This document shows, in pieces, positions 1 through 8,496 of a stretch of DNA of 34,017 nt. A model generated the notes under the pieces. That model was given only the letters and a program-made list of their open reading frames with translations. It searched no databases and was not told where the DNA came from. Origin of the DNA: Desulfovibrio sp. OttesenSCG-928-G15 (GTDB lineage Bacteria > Desulfobacterota > Desulfovibrionia > Desulfovibrionales > Desulfovibrionaceae); contig JAJDIC010000015.1 in assembly GCA_030266525.1 (NCBI GenBank), positions 1 through 34,017 of the forward strand, given 5' to 3'. The position numbers and the translations under genes were made by a program. Each line of letters starts with the position of its first letter. Position 1 is the stretch's first letter.

Positions 1-1
1 G

Positions 2-88
2 AAGTATTACTATGCGTGGGAGCAAGAGCAAAACTGCCACTATTTTATCCAAAAATTTCCAATTTTGCGCGGCAGAAAAGGAGAATAA
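2..88 (+). CDS. C-terminal end of an unknown gene (cut by window edge)
   Basis: A reading frame is open from base 2 to a TAA at 86-88 and encodes 28 residues rich in aromatic and basic amino acids, beginning KYYYAWEQEQ. The stop lies two bases before the next gene's ATG, and the next gene's Shine-Dalgarno (AAGGAG at 78-83) sits inside this tail. That is the usual layout of tightly packed operon genes. Too little remains to name a family. The same bases are also open in the frame of the next gene, so the alternative is that the next gene starts further upstream. The well-placed SD and ATG at 91 make that less likely. Confidence 0.5.
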   Translation, partial: KYYYAWEQEQNCHYFIQKFPILRGRKGE

Positions 89-90
89 GC

Positions 91-777
91 ATGTCCCCAA
101 CGATTTGCATTATTGAAGACAACTTTGGCGGTACTCATGAACTGATTGCAGGGATGTGCCAATGCTTGCCGGAAAAAGGCCGGGACTATTCATTCGCCTG
201 CATCTGGCTGCAAAACAACACCACCAAGAATACAGATACATTTGACGCCATAGAAAAAAGAGAACTGGAAAAGTACGGTAAAAACTCCGGCGCTGCCTGC
301 CTGGCGACCATACCAAAATTTATAAAAATTACAGTGGACAAGGATACTCATCCCTACCCGGACGGCACCTACAATGAAAAAAAATTCAAGTGCCTTACGC
401 GCGATATTTTAGAAAAGATTAATGCACTGAACCCATCTTTCTTACTCATTGATCTCTGCCTGTTGACAAATGGAGACAGCAAAATCATGTCGCCGGAAGA
501 TGGTAAAGCTGTAGACACTGTCTCCATGTTTCTCCGAAAAGAATATGACGGAAAAGCGGAAGTGTTTACACAGAATGACAGGCAGGACTTTACCCAACGC
601 TTCATCCGCGCTTATCGCCGAAAAAACGCTTTTCCCAATGATAAAAAGGGGCCTTCAGTCTTCCTGCGGACGCAACTGGCTGGTCGCAGTTGGGATAAAG
701 CCCACTGCACCCAGCTTGGGCAACGTATAACAGAAAGCATTGGGAAGCAAAACGGTCAAGAAGGACGGCAGGAATGA
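91..777 (+). CDS. Unknown protein, possibly REC-like, in DUF2971 cassette
   Basis: A 228-residue soluble protein with no signal peptide or membrane segment. I do not recognise the family. The start at 91 is chosen because AAGGAG (78-83) lies seven bases upstream. The N-terminus has a hydrophobic strand ending in an acidic pair (ICIIEDN, residues 5-11). A second strand ends in an Asp (FLLIDL, D121). Together these resemble the acidic pocket and phospho-acceptor strand of response-regulator receiver domains, with a long insertion between them. No DNA-binding output domain is visible; the C-terminus is basic and polar. The stop overlaps the next start in ATGA (774-777), so the two proteins are probably translated together. 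Base composition is AT-richer than the housekeeping genes to the right, which suggests acquired DNA. The REC-like reading is inference only. Confidence 0.7.
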   Translation: MSPTICIIEDNFGGTHELIAGMCQCLPEKGRDYSFACIWLQNNTTKNTDTFDAIEKRELEKYGKNSGAACLATIPKFIKITVDKDTHPYPDGTYNEKKFKCLTRDILEKINALNPSFLLIDLCLLTNGDSKIMSPEDGKAVDTVSMFLRKEYDGKAEVFTQNDRQDFTQRFIRAYRRKNAFPNDKKGPSVFLRTQLAGRSWDKAHCTQLGQRITESIGKQNGQEGRQE

Positions 778-2156
778 TACGCGAAGCTTGCACCCGAATT
801 TTTTGCTGCATTGAGTCACCCGACCCTTGCCCTGGGAAACGCGCATCAGGTATCGACTGTAAAAAACTTTGTGAATATGGACATATAAAGCATATACAGA
901 AAACACTGGGGCATCTGCCGCTTTTTGAAAGAATGCTTCCTGAAGTTTTCGCAGATGCTCCCGACCACCTTTTATATCAATACAGGAACTTTTCAGGATT
1001 TTGGAGTATTCTGGAAAGCAATTCCCTGTGGGCCAGCAACGCAAGGTTTTCAAACGACTATGCCGAACAGATGCAGGGATTTGAAACATTATGCAGGTGC
1101 CAGAAAAAACAGTGCATAGAAAATGCGGAAACAACAAAGGCCCAAACGCTTGAGATTGAAGACTGCTATATCCTCTGTTTTTGCCGTAATGGGGATACGC
1201 TGAGCCAGTGGAGGGGCTACGCCTCTGACGGTGGAGTTGCCATCGGCTTTGATTTTTCCAATATCAGACCCTTTACCATCTTGAAAAAAGAAACTGACAG
1301 TCTGCCGAAAGCCAAGGCGTCCAAAAAAGCAAACACGAAAAACCACCACTATTACAACGCCTGTTGCTCTGTAACATATGTTGACCCAAAAAATGAGGAC
1401 GAACTCACAAAAATGTTAGGGAGCAGTCCCCTGGTAAGCCTCAGCACATACATAAAAAAAGCGCAAACACTGATGCCCTTTATAAAACACCACAGTTTTC
1501 ATGAAGAACAGGAGTACCGTCTTGTATTTGCCAATATCGGGGACAAACTTCACGATGCCATCCAATACCGTGACTGGGACGGCATTCGAATCCCGTATAT
1601 CGTTGTAAAAGCGGGGCAAGATGAACATGCCGCCACCACCAGCGTTGTCAGGATTGTTGAGGACGATGCCGAAATAGCTAAGACCGCTGTAGAGTATCTT
1701 AACAAAAAACTTACAAAGATCGGCTCAAAGGCGATTGCCTGCCAGCATTTTATTCCGGGTAGCAACGTGACCATGGAAGATTGCCGAGGTTGCATCTTGC
1801 GTCATTGTAAATATCAGAACGAACCCGATGGCTTCACCCAGTGCTCCTACCCAGTAGAGAGTAAAGACAGCCGGGGCTTTGTCGTTCACTCAATGTCCCG
1901 GGGGATATACATCTCGCAAGGAAGCAACCAGAAAAAGGCATACGACATCGTTTTGCAAGCTCGCAATAAAGGCCAGTTTCCCGATCTGAAAATATGGTGC
2001 GACGGATATCTGCCCATAAGAAAAATCATTGTAGGGCCTTCCAGCAGGCAGGATGAGCATATGGAAGCTGTCAGGCATTATTGCAATAACAGGTTCTGGC
2101 TGCGCGATGTTGCAATAGATAAATCAATGACCCCCTATCGGAAGAACTTTTTATGA
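774..2156 (+). CDS. DUF2971 domain protein with cysteine-rich insertion
   Basis: A 460-residue protein. The N-terminal half has the DUF2971 pattern: LYQYRNF near residue 65, LWASN and a FSNDYAEQM stretch after it, then TLSQWRGYA and GVAIGFDF around residues 140-165. EQEYRLVF follows near 245, and the domain closes with IRKIIVGP and an MTPYR C-terminus. DUF2971 has no settled biochemical role; members often sit in variable or defence-type loci (family knowledge). Between the Tyr/Arg motif and the C-terminal strand lies a Cys/His cluster (C323, H325, C337, C340, C345, C357) that could bind zinc or an iron-sulphur cluster and is not part of the pattern as I know it. The start is chosen by the ATGA overlap with the preceding gene and by AAGGA at 761-765. 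A later ATG near 933 would remove a Cys-rich N-terminus and cannot be excluded. Confidence 0.8.
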   Translation: MIREACTRIFCCIESPDPCPGKRASGIDCKKLCEYGHIKHIQKTLGHLPLFERMLPEVFADAPDHLLYQYRNFSGFWSILESNSLWASNARFSNDYAEQMQGFETLCRCQKKQCIENAETTKAQTLEIEDCYILCFCRNGDTLSQWRGYASDGGVAIGFDFSNIRPFTILKKETDSLPKAKASKKANTKNHHYYNACCSVTYVDPKNEDELTKMLGSSPLVSLSTYIKKAQTLMPFIKHHSFHEEQEYRLVFANIGDKLHDAIQYRDWDGIRIPYIVVKAGQDEHAATTSVVRIVEDDAEIAKTAVEYLNKKLTKIGSKAIACQHFIPGSNVTMEDCRGCILRHCKYQNEPDGFTQCSYPVESKDSRGFVVHSMSRGIYISQGSNQKKAYDIVLQARNKGQFPDLKIWCDGYLPIRKIIVGPSSRQDEHMEAVRHYCNNRFWLRDVAIDKSMTPYRKNFL

Positions 2157-2271
2157 GCGCGTCGATAGCGTCCTTGGCTGTTTTGCATGATGTTGGCAGG
2201 AACGAAGGAGCAAAGCCCCACTCGCCCACGTTCAAAGCACGGTCCAAAACGGTGGCTTTACCGCTGTGGAG

Positions 2272-2293
2272 GCCGGGTATCCCGGCAGTTTTT
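2272..2293 (+). terminator. Intrinsic terminator of the left cassette
   Basis: A perfect six-pair stem GCCGGG/CCCGGC (2272-2277 and 2281-2286) with a TAT loop is followed two bases later by five T (2289-2293). It lies about 115 bases after the DUF2971 stop and reads in the same direction, so it plausibly ends that transcript. It has no comparable U-tract in the direction of the convergent MATE gene. Confidence 0.6.
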
Positions 2294-2301
2294 CCGTCTT
2301 T

Positions 2302-2349
2302 ACCGGCTCCCGGCACTTCCCCGCCTTGACCGGCTCCCGGCACTTCCCC
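2302..2349. repeat. Two 21-base direct repeats, period 27
   Basis: Identical 21-base GC-rich copies occupy 2302-2322 and 2329-2349, separated by GCCTTG. A partial third copy (ACCGG) starts at 2354. They lie between the convergent DUF2971 and MATE genes, just after the terminator. On the minus strand the repeat reads as Gly/Pro/Ala-rich open sequence, but no start or family supports a gene there. The rest of 2157-2389 shows nothing recognisable. Confidence 0.7.
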
Positions 2350-2389
2350 ATGTACCGGAAACTGTCGGGCCTATATATGTACTTGCGCC

Positions 2390-3802
2390 CTACCCTGCAT
2401 CACCGTTCGCCGCAACCTCCACCATTCTTATACTGTGCCATTTTCTTCTGTAAAAACGCACTGCCGCGACGAGGGCAAGCAGAATGATGTAGATCATGAA
2501 GACAATCCAGTAATTGATGGCAGACGCGTGTCCCAGGTAGCGTATGGTCAAAATGGGAATAATCAAAAAGCAAATTCCTCCGAAGCATAGCAGGAACATG
2601 ATGCCGAGTGTGTCGCCCGCGCCTTTGAGCGCCCCGAAAAATACGATGTTCCCGGCGTCCACCAGGGAATACATGGCGACAAAGTATAAAAATATCATGC
2701 CAAGCTGGCGTACCGGGGCGTACTCTTCCTCGCTCATGCCGCCGGGAATGAAAATGTCCATCAGCGGCCCTGCCCCGGCAGCCAGAAACAAGGCCAGCGG
2801 AAACATATAGGCAAAAGCCAGGTGCAAGGTATTCCCGGTTATCTTTTCCGCCTCATCCGGCCTGCCCCTACCCATGGCCTGACCCACCAGTGTTGACAGG
2901 GCGATATTCAAGCCGAGCATGGGTAAAAAGACCACGGAGTTCAGAGAAAAGGCAATCGTGCTGGCGGCCAGGGCGGTTTTGCCAAAATACCCCACCTCAA
3001 AAGAAAACCAGGCGGTTCCAGCCATTTCGGCAAAAAAGTTCATCCCGCTTGGCAATCCGTAGCGCAGAAGCCTGCGCAGCATGTCCCACTCCACCTTGCA
3101 GCCTTTGAAAACACAAAACCCGTTGTCATTTTTCCGGGTAAACACCACATAGGCCAGAATTGCCGCGCTTATGACCCACCCGATTACCGTAGCCAGCCCC
3201 GCCCCGAAAATTCCTAGCGAGGGAATGCCGAAGCCGCCGAAAATAAGCAGATAATCAAGGGGCACGTTTACTATAGCGGCAATGACGTTTGCCACCATTA
3301 CCGGGCGGGTTTTCCCCCGGCCGGAAAAAAAACCGGCAAGAGTTGAAGAAAGAAGGGCAAAGCCCGCGCCCAAGGTAAGCACCCTGAAATATTCCACCTC
3401 AAGCACCTGAATGGCCGGTTCGTGTCCGGCAAGGGCAAAAAACCATTCCGCCGGTTTCCAGGTAAGCCCCATAATGACAGCGCCAGCCAAAGCGCACCAT
3501 ATGCCCTGCCACAGGGCAGAACCGATACGTTTAGGAGCGCCCGCCCCCATATACTGGGCGATAAGCACGGAAGTATAGCCGCAAATACCGGTCAGAGTAA
3601 GCAGCATGGTCATGGAGGCCACAGAAGCAGGCAGCGCGGCGGCAATGGCGTCCACGGAATAATGGCTCAAAAAAAGTCTGTCCGTGAACTGCATGACCGT
3701 TGACGACGCCATGCTGGCAATAAGGGGCAAGCCCACCCGCATTATTTGCCGATACCCGTGGGGGCCATCCATTCTATTTTTTATAAAGCGTAATAAACCC
3801 AT
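2390..3802 (-). CDS. MATE family multidrug efflux transporter
   Basis: A 470-residue inner-membrane protein with about twelve hydrophobic segments in two similar halves, as in NorM/MatE antiporters that export cationic drugs and metabolites using a Na+ or H+ gradient. Recognisable signatures are the first helix region with MRVGLPLIASMASSTVMQF, the loop TDRLFLSHYS, AQYMGAG after helix 2, and LVGQAMGRGRPDEA in the second half. The length is normal for the family. The start at 3802 has only a weak GGTGAG upstream; a second Met ten residues later has no SD. The gene is convergent with the DUF2971 cassette and divergent from typA. The substrate cannot be read from sequence. Confidence 0.93.
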   Translation of the reverse strand: MGLLRFIKNRMDGPHGYRQIMRVGLPLIASMASSTVMQFTDRLFLSHYSVDAIAAALPASVASMTMLLTLTGICGYTSVLIAQYMGAGAPKRIGSALWQGIWCALAGAVIMGLTWKPAEWFFALAGHEPAIQVLEVEYFRVLTLGAGFALLSSTLAGFFSGRGKTRPVMVANVIAAIVNVPLDYLLIFGGFGIPSLGIFGAGLATVIGWVISAAILAYVVFTRKNDNGFCVFKGCKVEWDMLRRLLRYGLPSGMNFFAEMAGTAWFSFEVGYFGKTALAASTIAFSLNSVVFLPMLGLNIALSTLVGQAMGRGRPDEAEKITGNTLHLAFAYMFPLALFLAAGAGPLMDIFIPGGMSEEEYAPVRQLGMIFLYFVAMYSLVDAGNIVFFGALKGAGDTLGIMFLLCFGGICFLIIPILTIRYLGHASAINYWIVFMIYIILLALVAAVRFYRRKWHSIRMVEVAANGDAG

Positions 3803-3880
3803 GTCTCACCAACTATTGAACCTTGTTCCCCCTGCCAGAGCGCATTTGCAGCATGCAGCGCCACCCCGGCGGGGGCTGTG

Positions 3881-3908
3881 ACCATACCAAAACACACTAT
3901 GATAGCAA
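3881..3908 (-). promoter_or_regulatory. Possible sigma70-type promoter for the MATE gene
   Basis: Read on the minus strand, TTGCTA (3903-3908) and TATGGT (3881-3886) are separated by 16 bases, about 80 bases upstream of the MATE start. Match to the consensus is moderate. The whole 3803-4134 interval holds no supported gene. Its other visible item is a GGAGGAG sequence at 3968-3974 in front of an ATG at 3984, discussed as a finding. Confidence 0.25.
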
Positions 3909-4134
3909 GCTGTTCCTTTTCCTCAAAACCAGGTCTGCCGTTATTTTTTTCTTGCCGCAGCGCCGCTGGAGGAGTAAATAGCCATGCCTGACTTCGGAAA
4001 AAGGTCAGCACCTCCGGTGCATCCGAACCTTTCGCCAGCTTGCTTTTATCGCCAAAACAGGCCGCCGACACCCTTTTTTGGGGCCTCCGGTAATTTTCAA
4101 TACGGCCTCAGCCCTTCAGCACTACGGACAAACA

Positions 4135-5991
4135 ATGACCACATCGCTCACTACCAACCAGTCGCTTCGCAATATCGCCATCATAGCCCACGTTGACCAC
4201 GGCAAAACCACTCTTGTGGACGCCCTGTTCCGCCAAAGCGGAATGTTCCGTGAAGGCCAGAACGTGGAAGACCGGATCATGGACAGCATGGACCTTGAAA
4301 GGGAACGCGGCATTACCATTGCCGCCAAAAACTGTGCTGTTTTCTGGAAGGACGTGAAAATCAATATTCTTGACACACCCGGTCACTCCGACTTTGGCGG
4401 CGAAGTGGAAAGAGCCCTTTCCATGGTAACCGGTGCCATTTTGCTGGTGGATTCAGCGGAAGGCCCCCTGCCCCAAACCCGTTTTGTTCTGAAAAAAACA
4501 CTGGAAGCCGGCCTGCGGGTTATCGTTGTGGTCAATAAAATAGACCGCAAAGACGCCCGCCCGACGGAAGTACTGAATGAAATTTATGACCTGTTCATTG
4601 ATTTGGGCGCAAACGAAGAACAGCTTGAGTTCCCCGTATTGTACGCCATAGGCCGCGACGGCGTGGCCATGCGCTCGCTTGACGAAAAGGGCGAAAACCT
4701 CTCGCCCCTTTTTGACGCTATTCTGGAAGAAATCCCCGGCCCCGCCCATGATCCGGCAGAGCCTTTCCAGATGCTTGTTTCCGACCTGGATTATTCCGAC
4801 TACCTCGGCAGACTTGCTGTAGGCAGGGTGCAGCACGGTTCTGTCCGGATGAAAGATCCCCTGATTCGCATTGGCGATGATGAAAAGGCCAACCCGGTAA
4901 AGATCACCAAACTGCAAGTATACCACGGCATGCAACTGGTAGAGGAGGAAGAGGCTCCGGCCGGTGAAATAGTCGTGCTTGCCGGAATGGAAGACGTATT
5001 TATAGGCGACACCATCTGCACCAAAGAGCAACCGCGCATACTGCCGCGCATTCAGGTGGACGCGCCTACAGTGGCCATGTTTTTCGGCATCAACTCATCG
5101 CCCCTTGCCGGACAGGAAGGCAAGATTGTCCAGTCCCGCAAGATACGCGAACGACTGTACAAAGAAAGCCAGCGCAACGTGGCTATACAGGTGGAAGACT
5201 CTGCCGAGAAAGACAGCTTCATCGTCAAGGGCCGAGGCGAATTCCAGATGGCCATTCTTATCGAACAGATGCGGCGCGAAGGCTTTGAACTAAGCGTCGG
5301 CAGGCCCCAGGTCATCATGCGCGAAGAAAATGGGCAGTTGCTTGAACCCATGGAGCATCTGCTTGTGGACTGCGACGACGCCTTTATGGGCATTGTGACC
5401 GAAAAACTTTCACAAAGAAAAGGCAGGATGACCGGTCTTGTAAACAACGGCTCCGGTCGGGTGCGTATTGAATTTTCCGTGCCGTCCAGAGGGCTGATTG
5501 GCTTTCGGGATGAATTTCTTACCGACACCAAGGGCACCGGAATTATCAACTCCTATGTGTCGGGCTATGAATCCCACCGGGGGGAGTTTCCCACCCGGTT
5601 TACCGGCTCACTCGTGGCAGACAGGCCAGGCAAGGCCGTGGCCTACGCCATTTTCAACCTGGAACCGCGCGGAATCATGTTTATCGAGCCGGGCAACCCC
5701 ATGTATGAAGGGTTGGTTGTGGGAGAACACAACAGAGATAATGATATAGACGTAAACCCGACCAAAGAGAAAAAGCTTACTAACCTTCGCGCTTCCGGCA
5801 AGGATGAAAACATCATCCTCACGCCGGTTAGGCCCATGACTCTGGAAAAAGCCCTGCAATTTGTGGCGGATGATGAATTGGTCGAAGTAACGCCACAATC
5901 CATTCGCATTCGCAAGACAGAGCTTAGCGCCATGCGCCGCCACCAGATAGCGGGCAAGAAAAAGACGGCCAGCCCGGGCAAAGGCGAATAG
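4135..5991 (+). CDS. typA: Translational GTPase TypA/BipA
   Basis: A 618-residue ribosome-associated GTPase of the EF-G/LepA superfamily, involved in ribosome assembly and stress adaptation. GTPase motifs: G1 AHVDHGKTT (18-26), G2 RGITI (58-62), G3 DTPGHSD (80-86), G4 NKID. The usual G5 region reads YAIGRDG where many homologues have an Ala-Ser pair. Domain II, the EF-G-like domains and the BipA-specific C-terminal domain ([36 protein letters not shown]) are all present. The ATG at 4135 gives the normal N-terminus just before [12 protein letters not shown]. The frame is open further upstream only through a TTG at 4078. No good Shine-Dalgarno precedes 4135, which is odd for such a gene. It stands alone on its strand. 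Confidence 0.97.
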   Translation: MTTSLTTNQSLRNIAIIAHVDHGKTTLVDALFRQSGMFREGQNVEDRIMDSMDLERERGITIAAKNCAVFWKDVKINILDTPGHSDFGGEVERALSMVTGAILLVDSAEGPLPQTRFVLKKTLEAGLRVIVVVNKIDRKDARPTEVLNEIYDLFIDLGANEEQLEFPVLYAIGRDGVAMRSLDEKGENLSPLFDAILEEIPGPAHDPAEPFQMLVSDLDYSDYLGRLAVGRVQHGSVRMKDPLIRIGDDEKANPVKITKLQVYHGMQLVEEEEAPAGEIVVLAGMEDVFIGDTICTKEQPRILPRIQVDAPTVAMFFGINSSPLAGQEGKIVQSRKIRERLYKESQRNVAIQVEDSAEKDSFIVKGRGEFQMAILIEQMRREGFELSVGRPQVIMREENGQLLEPMEHLLVDCDDAFMGIVTEKLSQRKGRMTGLVNNGSGRVRIEFSVPSRGLIGFRDEFLTDTKGTGIINSYVSGYESHRGEFPTRFTGSLVADRPGKAVAYAIFNLEPRGIMFIEPGNPMYEGLVVGEHNRDNDIDVNPTKEKKLTNLRASGKDENIILTPVRPMTLEKALQFVADDELVEVTPQSIRIRKTELSAMRRHQIAGKKKTASPGKGE

Positions 5992-6094
5992 CCTCGGATA
6001 AGAAGATCCGCCTGCAAAGGAAAAGCCGCCCCAAAAAAGGGAAGTTTCCGAAAAAGGGGAAGAGTATTTGGTCCGAAGAAGAATACCCGGCAAT

Positions 6095-6114
6095 AACAGG
6101 CTACGCCCTGTTAC
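6095..6114. repeat. Short inverted repeat at the typA / GT9 junction
   Basis: TAACAGG and CCTGTTA form a perfect seven-pair stem around a six-base loop. The repeat overlaps the stop of the minus-strand glycosyltransferase and lies about 100 bases past typA. No T-run follows on either strand, so it is at best a weak bidirectional terminator. Confidence 0.3.
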
Positions 6115-7220
6115 TTATCGAGTATGCAGAACTGCCCTATATGCCCCTCAATCGCGGCAAAGGCCATTTGCGGCGTAATCCGGTACAGGCAGGGGGCATT
6201 ATCCCGGCATTCGTGCTTGTTGCAAGGCTGACAGGGCATGTCCATAAAGGCCCTGGCCTGTAAAACGCCATGCTCCGGCGCGGGGAAGCTCCAGCCGGTG
6301 CTGGATGAACCGAGAATGGTCATCGTGGGCAGACCAAGGGCCACGGCAATATGCCGGGGTGAAGAACAGTTCCCCACATGCATGACAGACTGTTCCATAC
6401 ATGCGCACAGTTGACGCAGTGAAATGGCTTTTTCGTAAGTTTTCACCCTGTCCGCATTTTGCCCCATGGTCTGGCATAGCCGGATCACCTCATCCACCCC
6501 TTCCTTTTCACCCGGCCCGTAAGACAAGAAAAAGCCATAGTCTGGATACCTTTCTGCCATAAGGGTAATAAGCTCGGCGTAATGCGCCAGAGGCCAGCGT
6601 CGGGTATTGTGCTTGTGCGTGGTGTCAAAACTGAAAAAACGGTTGGGCGCAAGGCCGAGGGAAGCAAGAAAGCCCTTGGCGAAATCCCTCTCTTCCCCGG
6701 TCAGATACAATTTGGGCCGCTCTCCCTGCCAGGTAATGCCCAGCGGCTTGAGAACAGCGGCCTTGTACGCAGCCGCATAGCAAGGCGTTGCATCACTCCA
6801 GTGCGTATAGAAGGGGCGGCGATACCATGGCGGCGGGTAACTCAGGCGAACCTTGGCCCGCGTAAGTGCAACCACAGCCAGACAACGCGGAAGCTGCTGA
6901 AAGTCCACCACAAGATCATAGTTATTGTTGGCCACTTGCCAATAATAGGCCAACGCCTTCCAGGGCAGCCGCAATGCCTGCTTGTCAATGGGCCAGATGC
7001 GATGAATGTGCGGGTTATCCTCAAGCATGGGCATGCACTTGTTTTCGGTCAGCACATGAATCCGCGCCTTGGGAAAGCGGCGCGCCAAAAGCTCGATAGA
7101 CGGAGTGGAAAGCAGCACATCACCGATTTGCCGAAGCTGGCAAACGAGAATGCTGCGCACATCGTCAGGGGCGGGAATTCCGGAAGCAACCGCCATGGGG
7201 GAGTTTTCGCTTTGGGTCAT
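6111..7220 (-). CDS. Glycosyltransferase family 9 (LPS heptosyltransferase-like)
   Basis: A 369-residue protein of the ADP-heptose:LPS heptosyltransferase type, which adds heptose to the inner core of LPS at the cytoplasmic face. Evidence is the N-terminal Rossmann start ILVCQLRQIGDVLLSTPSIE, the middle region with FSFDTTHKHNTRRWP, the donor-site region (MHVGNCSSPRHIAVALGLP, then TILGSSSTGW), and the C-terminal Cys pattern PCQPCNKHEC followed by PCLYRITPQ. The length is normal. The ATG at 7220 is used; an in-frame GTG at 7229 is possible, and neither has a clear SD. hldD, which supplies ADP-heptose, is in the same window but not in an operon with this gene. Which core position it modifies cannot be told. 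Confidence 0.88.
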   Translation of the reverse strand: MTQSENSPMAVASGIPAPDDVRSILVCQLRQIGDVLLSTPSIELLARRFPKARIHVLTENKCMPMLEDNPHIHRIWPIDKQALRLPWKALAYYWQVANNNYDLVVDFQQLPRCLAVVALTRAKVRLSYPPPWYRRPFYTHWSDATPCYAAAYKAAVLKPLGITWQGERPKLYLTGEERDFAKGFLASLGLAPNRFFSFDTTHKHNTRRWPLAHYAELITLMAERYPDYGFFLSYGPGEKEGVDEVIRLCQTMGQNADRVKTYEKAISLRQLCACMEQSVMHVGNCSSPRHIAVALGLPTMTILGSSSTGWSFPAPEHGVLQARAFMDMPCQPCNKHECRDNAPCLYRITPQMAFAAIEGHIGQFCILDK

Positions 7221-7321
7221 AGGGAACACAAGCAGGCAAAAAAGGTGATGTGTCTCATGAATATTTTGTTCGCACTCAAGTAAACCGGTTTAAAAGACAA
7301 TTCCGCAAAAAAGAGGACAGC

Positions 7322-8197
7322 TCAATACAGCGGACCGACTTCCCGGGCTATGCGCAAACAAGTCTCAGCCTGATTAAGCGTGTACAGGTGCACGCCCGGG
7401 GCGCCGCCGTCAATGAGTTGCAATATCTGCTTTACGGCGTAAGCAGTTCCGGCTTCTTTCACGGCCTTCGCTCCCCCTGTTCTATCTGCTTCTTCCAGCT
7501 TGAGATACAGCTTTGCCGGAATGTTGCAACCGCTCAAAGACAGCACCCGCTTAAGCGAAGCCATGCTGGAAACGGGCAATACTCCGGGAATAATGGGTTT
7601 GACAATACCCAAAGCCTTCATTTGTTCCACATATTCAAAATATTCCCGTGGATCAAAAAAAAGTTGGGTAACGGCAAACTCGCTTCCCTGGTCCAGCTTG
7701 AAGGCGGTTGCCGAACGATCAGCCGAAAAGGTGACCGATTCCGGATGCGGCGTAAGGTAAGCGGCAACGCCTATCCCGAAATCTTTGTACTCATCGCGCA
7801 CAAAGCGTACCAGATCAGAGGCATAGGGAAAGTCGCAGCTTTCCCAGTTCACAGTCTGGCCAACGGGCGTGTCGCCCCTGAGCGCAAGTATGTTCTGCAC
7901 TCCGCCGTCAGCCAGGGAGTCCAGATAGGCGCGAATGGAATCTTTGCTTGCCCCAATGCAGGTCAGATGCGCCATGGCAGTATACCCCTTTCGGGCCAAC
8001 TCCACGGTAATACCGCGTGAGTAAGCTTGCGAGCTTCCGCCCGCTCCATAGGTTACCGACACGAACAAAGGGTCCAGAACGCTGAGGGCATCAACCGTTT
8101 TAAAAAACGCAGGCCACTGCTCTTTTTCTTTCGGGGGAAAAAATTCCAACGATAAAAAAGGCCTGGTGCGCTGCGCAAGAACTTCGCCAATTTTCAT
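7322..8197 (-). CDS. metF: 5,10-methylenetetrahydrofolate reductase
   Basis: A 291-residue FAD enzyme that reduces methylene-THF to methyl-THF, supplying methyl groups for methionine and, in anaerobes, linking to the methyl branch of acetyl-CoA metabolism. Family motifs: SLEFFPPK near the N-terminus (catalytic Glu), FVSVTYGAGGS, MAHLTCIG, LALRGD, and EFAVTQLFFD followed by KPIIPGVLPV. The length is typical of the bacterial catalytic-domain-only form. The start is set by AAGGAAA seven bases upstream. The gene stands alone, about 100 bases upstream of the GT9 gene on the same strand. No S-adenosylmethionine riboswitch is recognisable ahead of it; an AT-rich palindrome is present at 8266-8289. 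Confidence 0.96.
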   Translation of the reverse strand: MKIGEVLAQRTRPFLSLEFFPPKEKEQWPAFFKTVDALSVLDPLFVSVTYGAGGSSQAYSRGITVELARKGYTAMAHLTCIGASKDSIRAYLDSLADGGVQNILALRGDTPVGQTVNWESCDFPYASDLVRFVRDEYKDFGIGVAAYLTPHPESVTFSADRSATAFKLDQGSEFAVTQLFFDPREYFEYVEQMKALGIVKPIIPGVLPVSSMASLKRVLSLSGCNIPAKLYLKLEEADRTGGAKAVKEAGTAYAVKQILQLIDGGAPGVHLYTLNQAETCLRIAREVGPLY

Positions 8198-8265
8198 ATG
8201 TTTTCCTTGTCCATTTATCGCAAGCCGTGCAAATGCATATCACGAATGATACCGTGTCGCATACA

Positions 8266-8289
8266 CTATATCAAGATAACATGATATAG
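8266..8289. promoter_or_regulatory. AT-rich perfect inverted repeat upstream of metF
   Basis: CTATATCA (8266-8273) and TGATATAG (8282-8289) are perfect inverted copies around an eight-base spacer. The site lies about 70 bases upstream of metF and 207 bases before the divergent glycosidase gene. Its size and symmetry suit an operator for a dimeric regulator, which is inference. The rest of the divergent interval 8198-8496 is AT-rich and shows no gene. Confidence 0.35.
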
Positions 8290-8496
8290 CAATATATAAT
8301 CCGATCAAATCTGGATTTTGCGCCGTATTTATTATAAAGAAAGCGACGAACGAAGACCACAGAATAATTGGCCCACGCTACAAGGGCAAGAATATTCAGG
8401 TTCTTGCAAGCTGAAGCGTAAGACGCATACACGGTGTTTACGGGTCGAGCATTTTTCCCCAAAAAACGCCTGCTAACTTCAAGATACCAGACCGTT

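Noticed and set aside
2071..2343. A 90-codon minus-strand frame across the end of the DUF2971 gene and the direct repeats
   Set aside because: It starts in the repeat, has no SD, overlaps a real gene antisense, and matches no family.
3781..4071. A 96-codon minus-strand frame upstream of and overlapping the MATE start
   Set aside because: No SD, overlaps the MATE N-terminus in another frame, and its composition is unlike a protein family.
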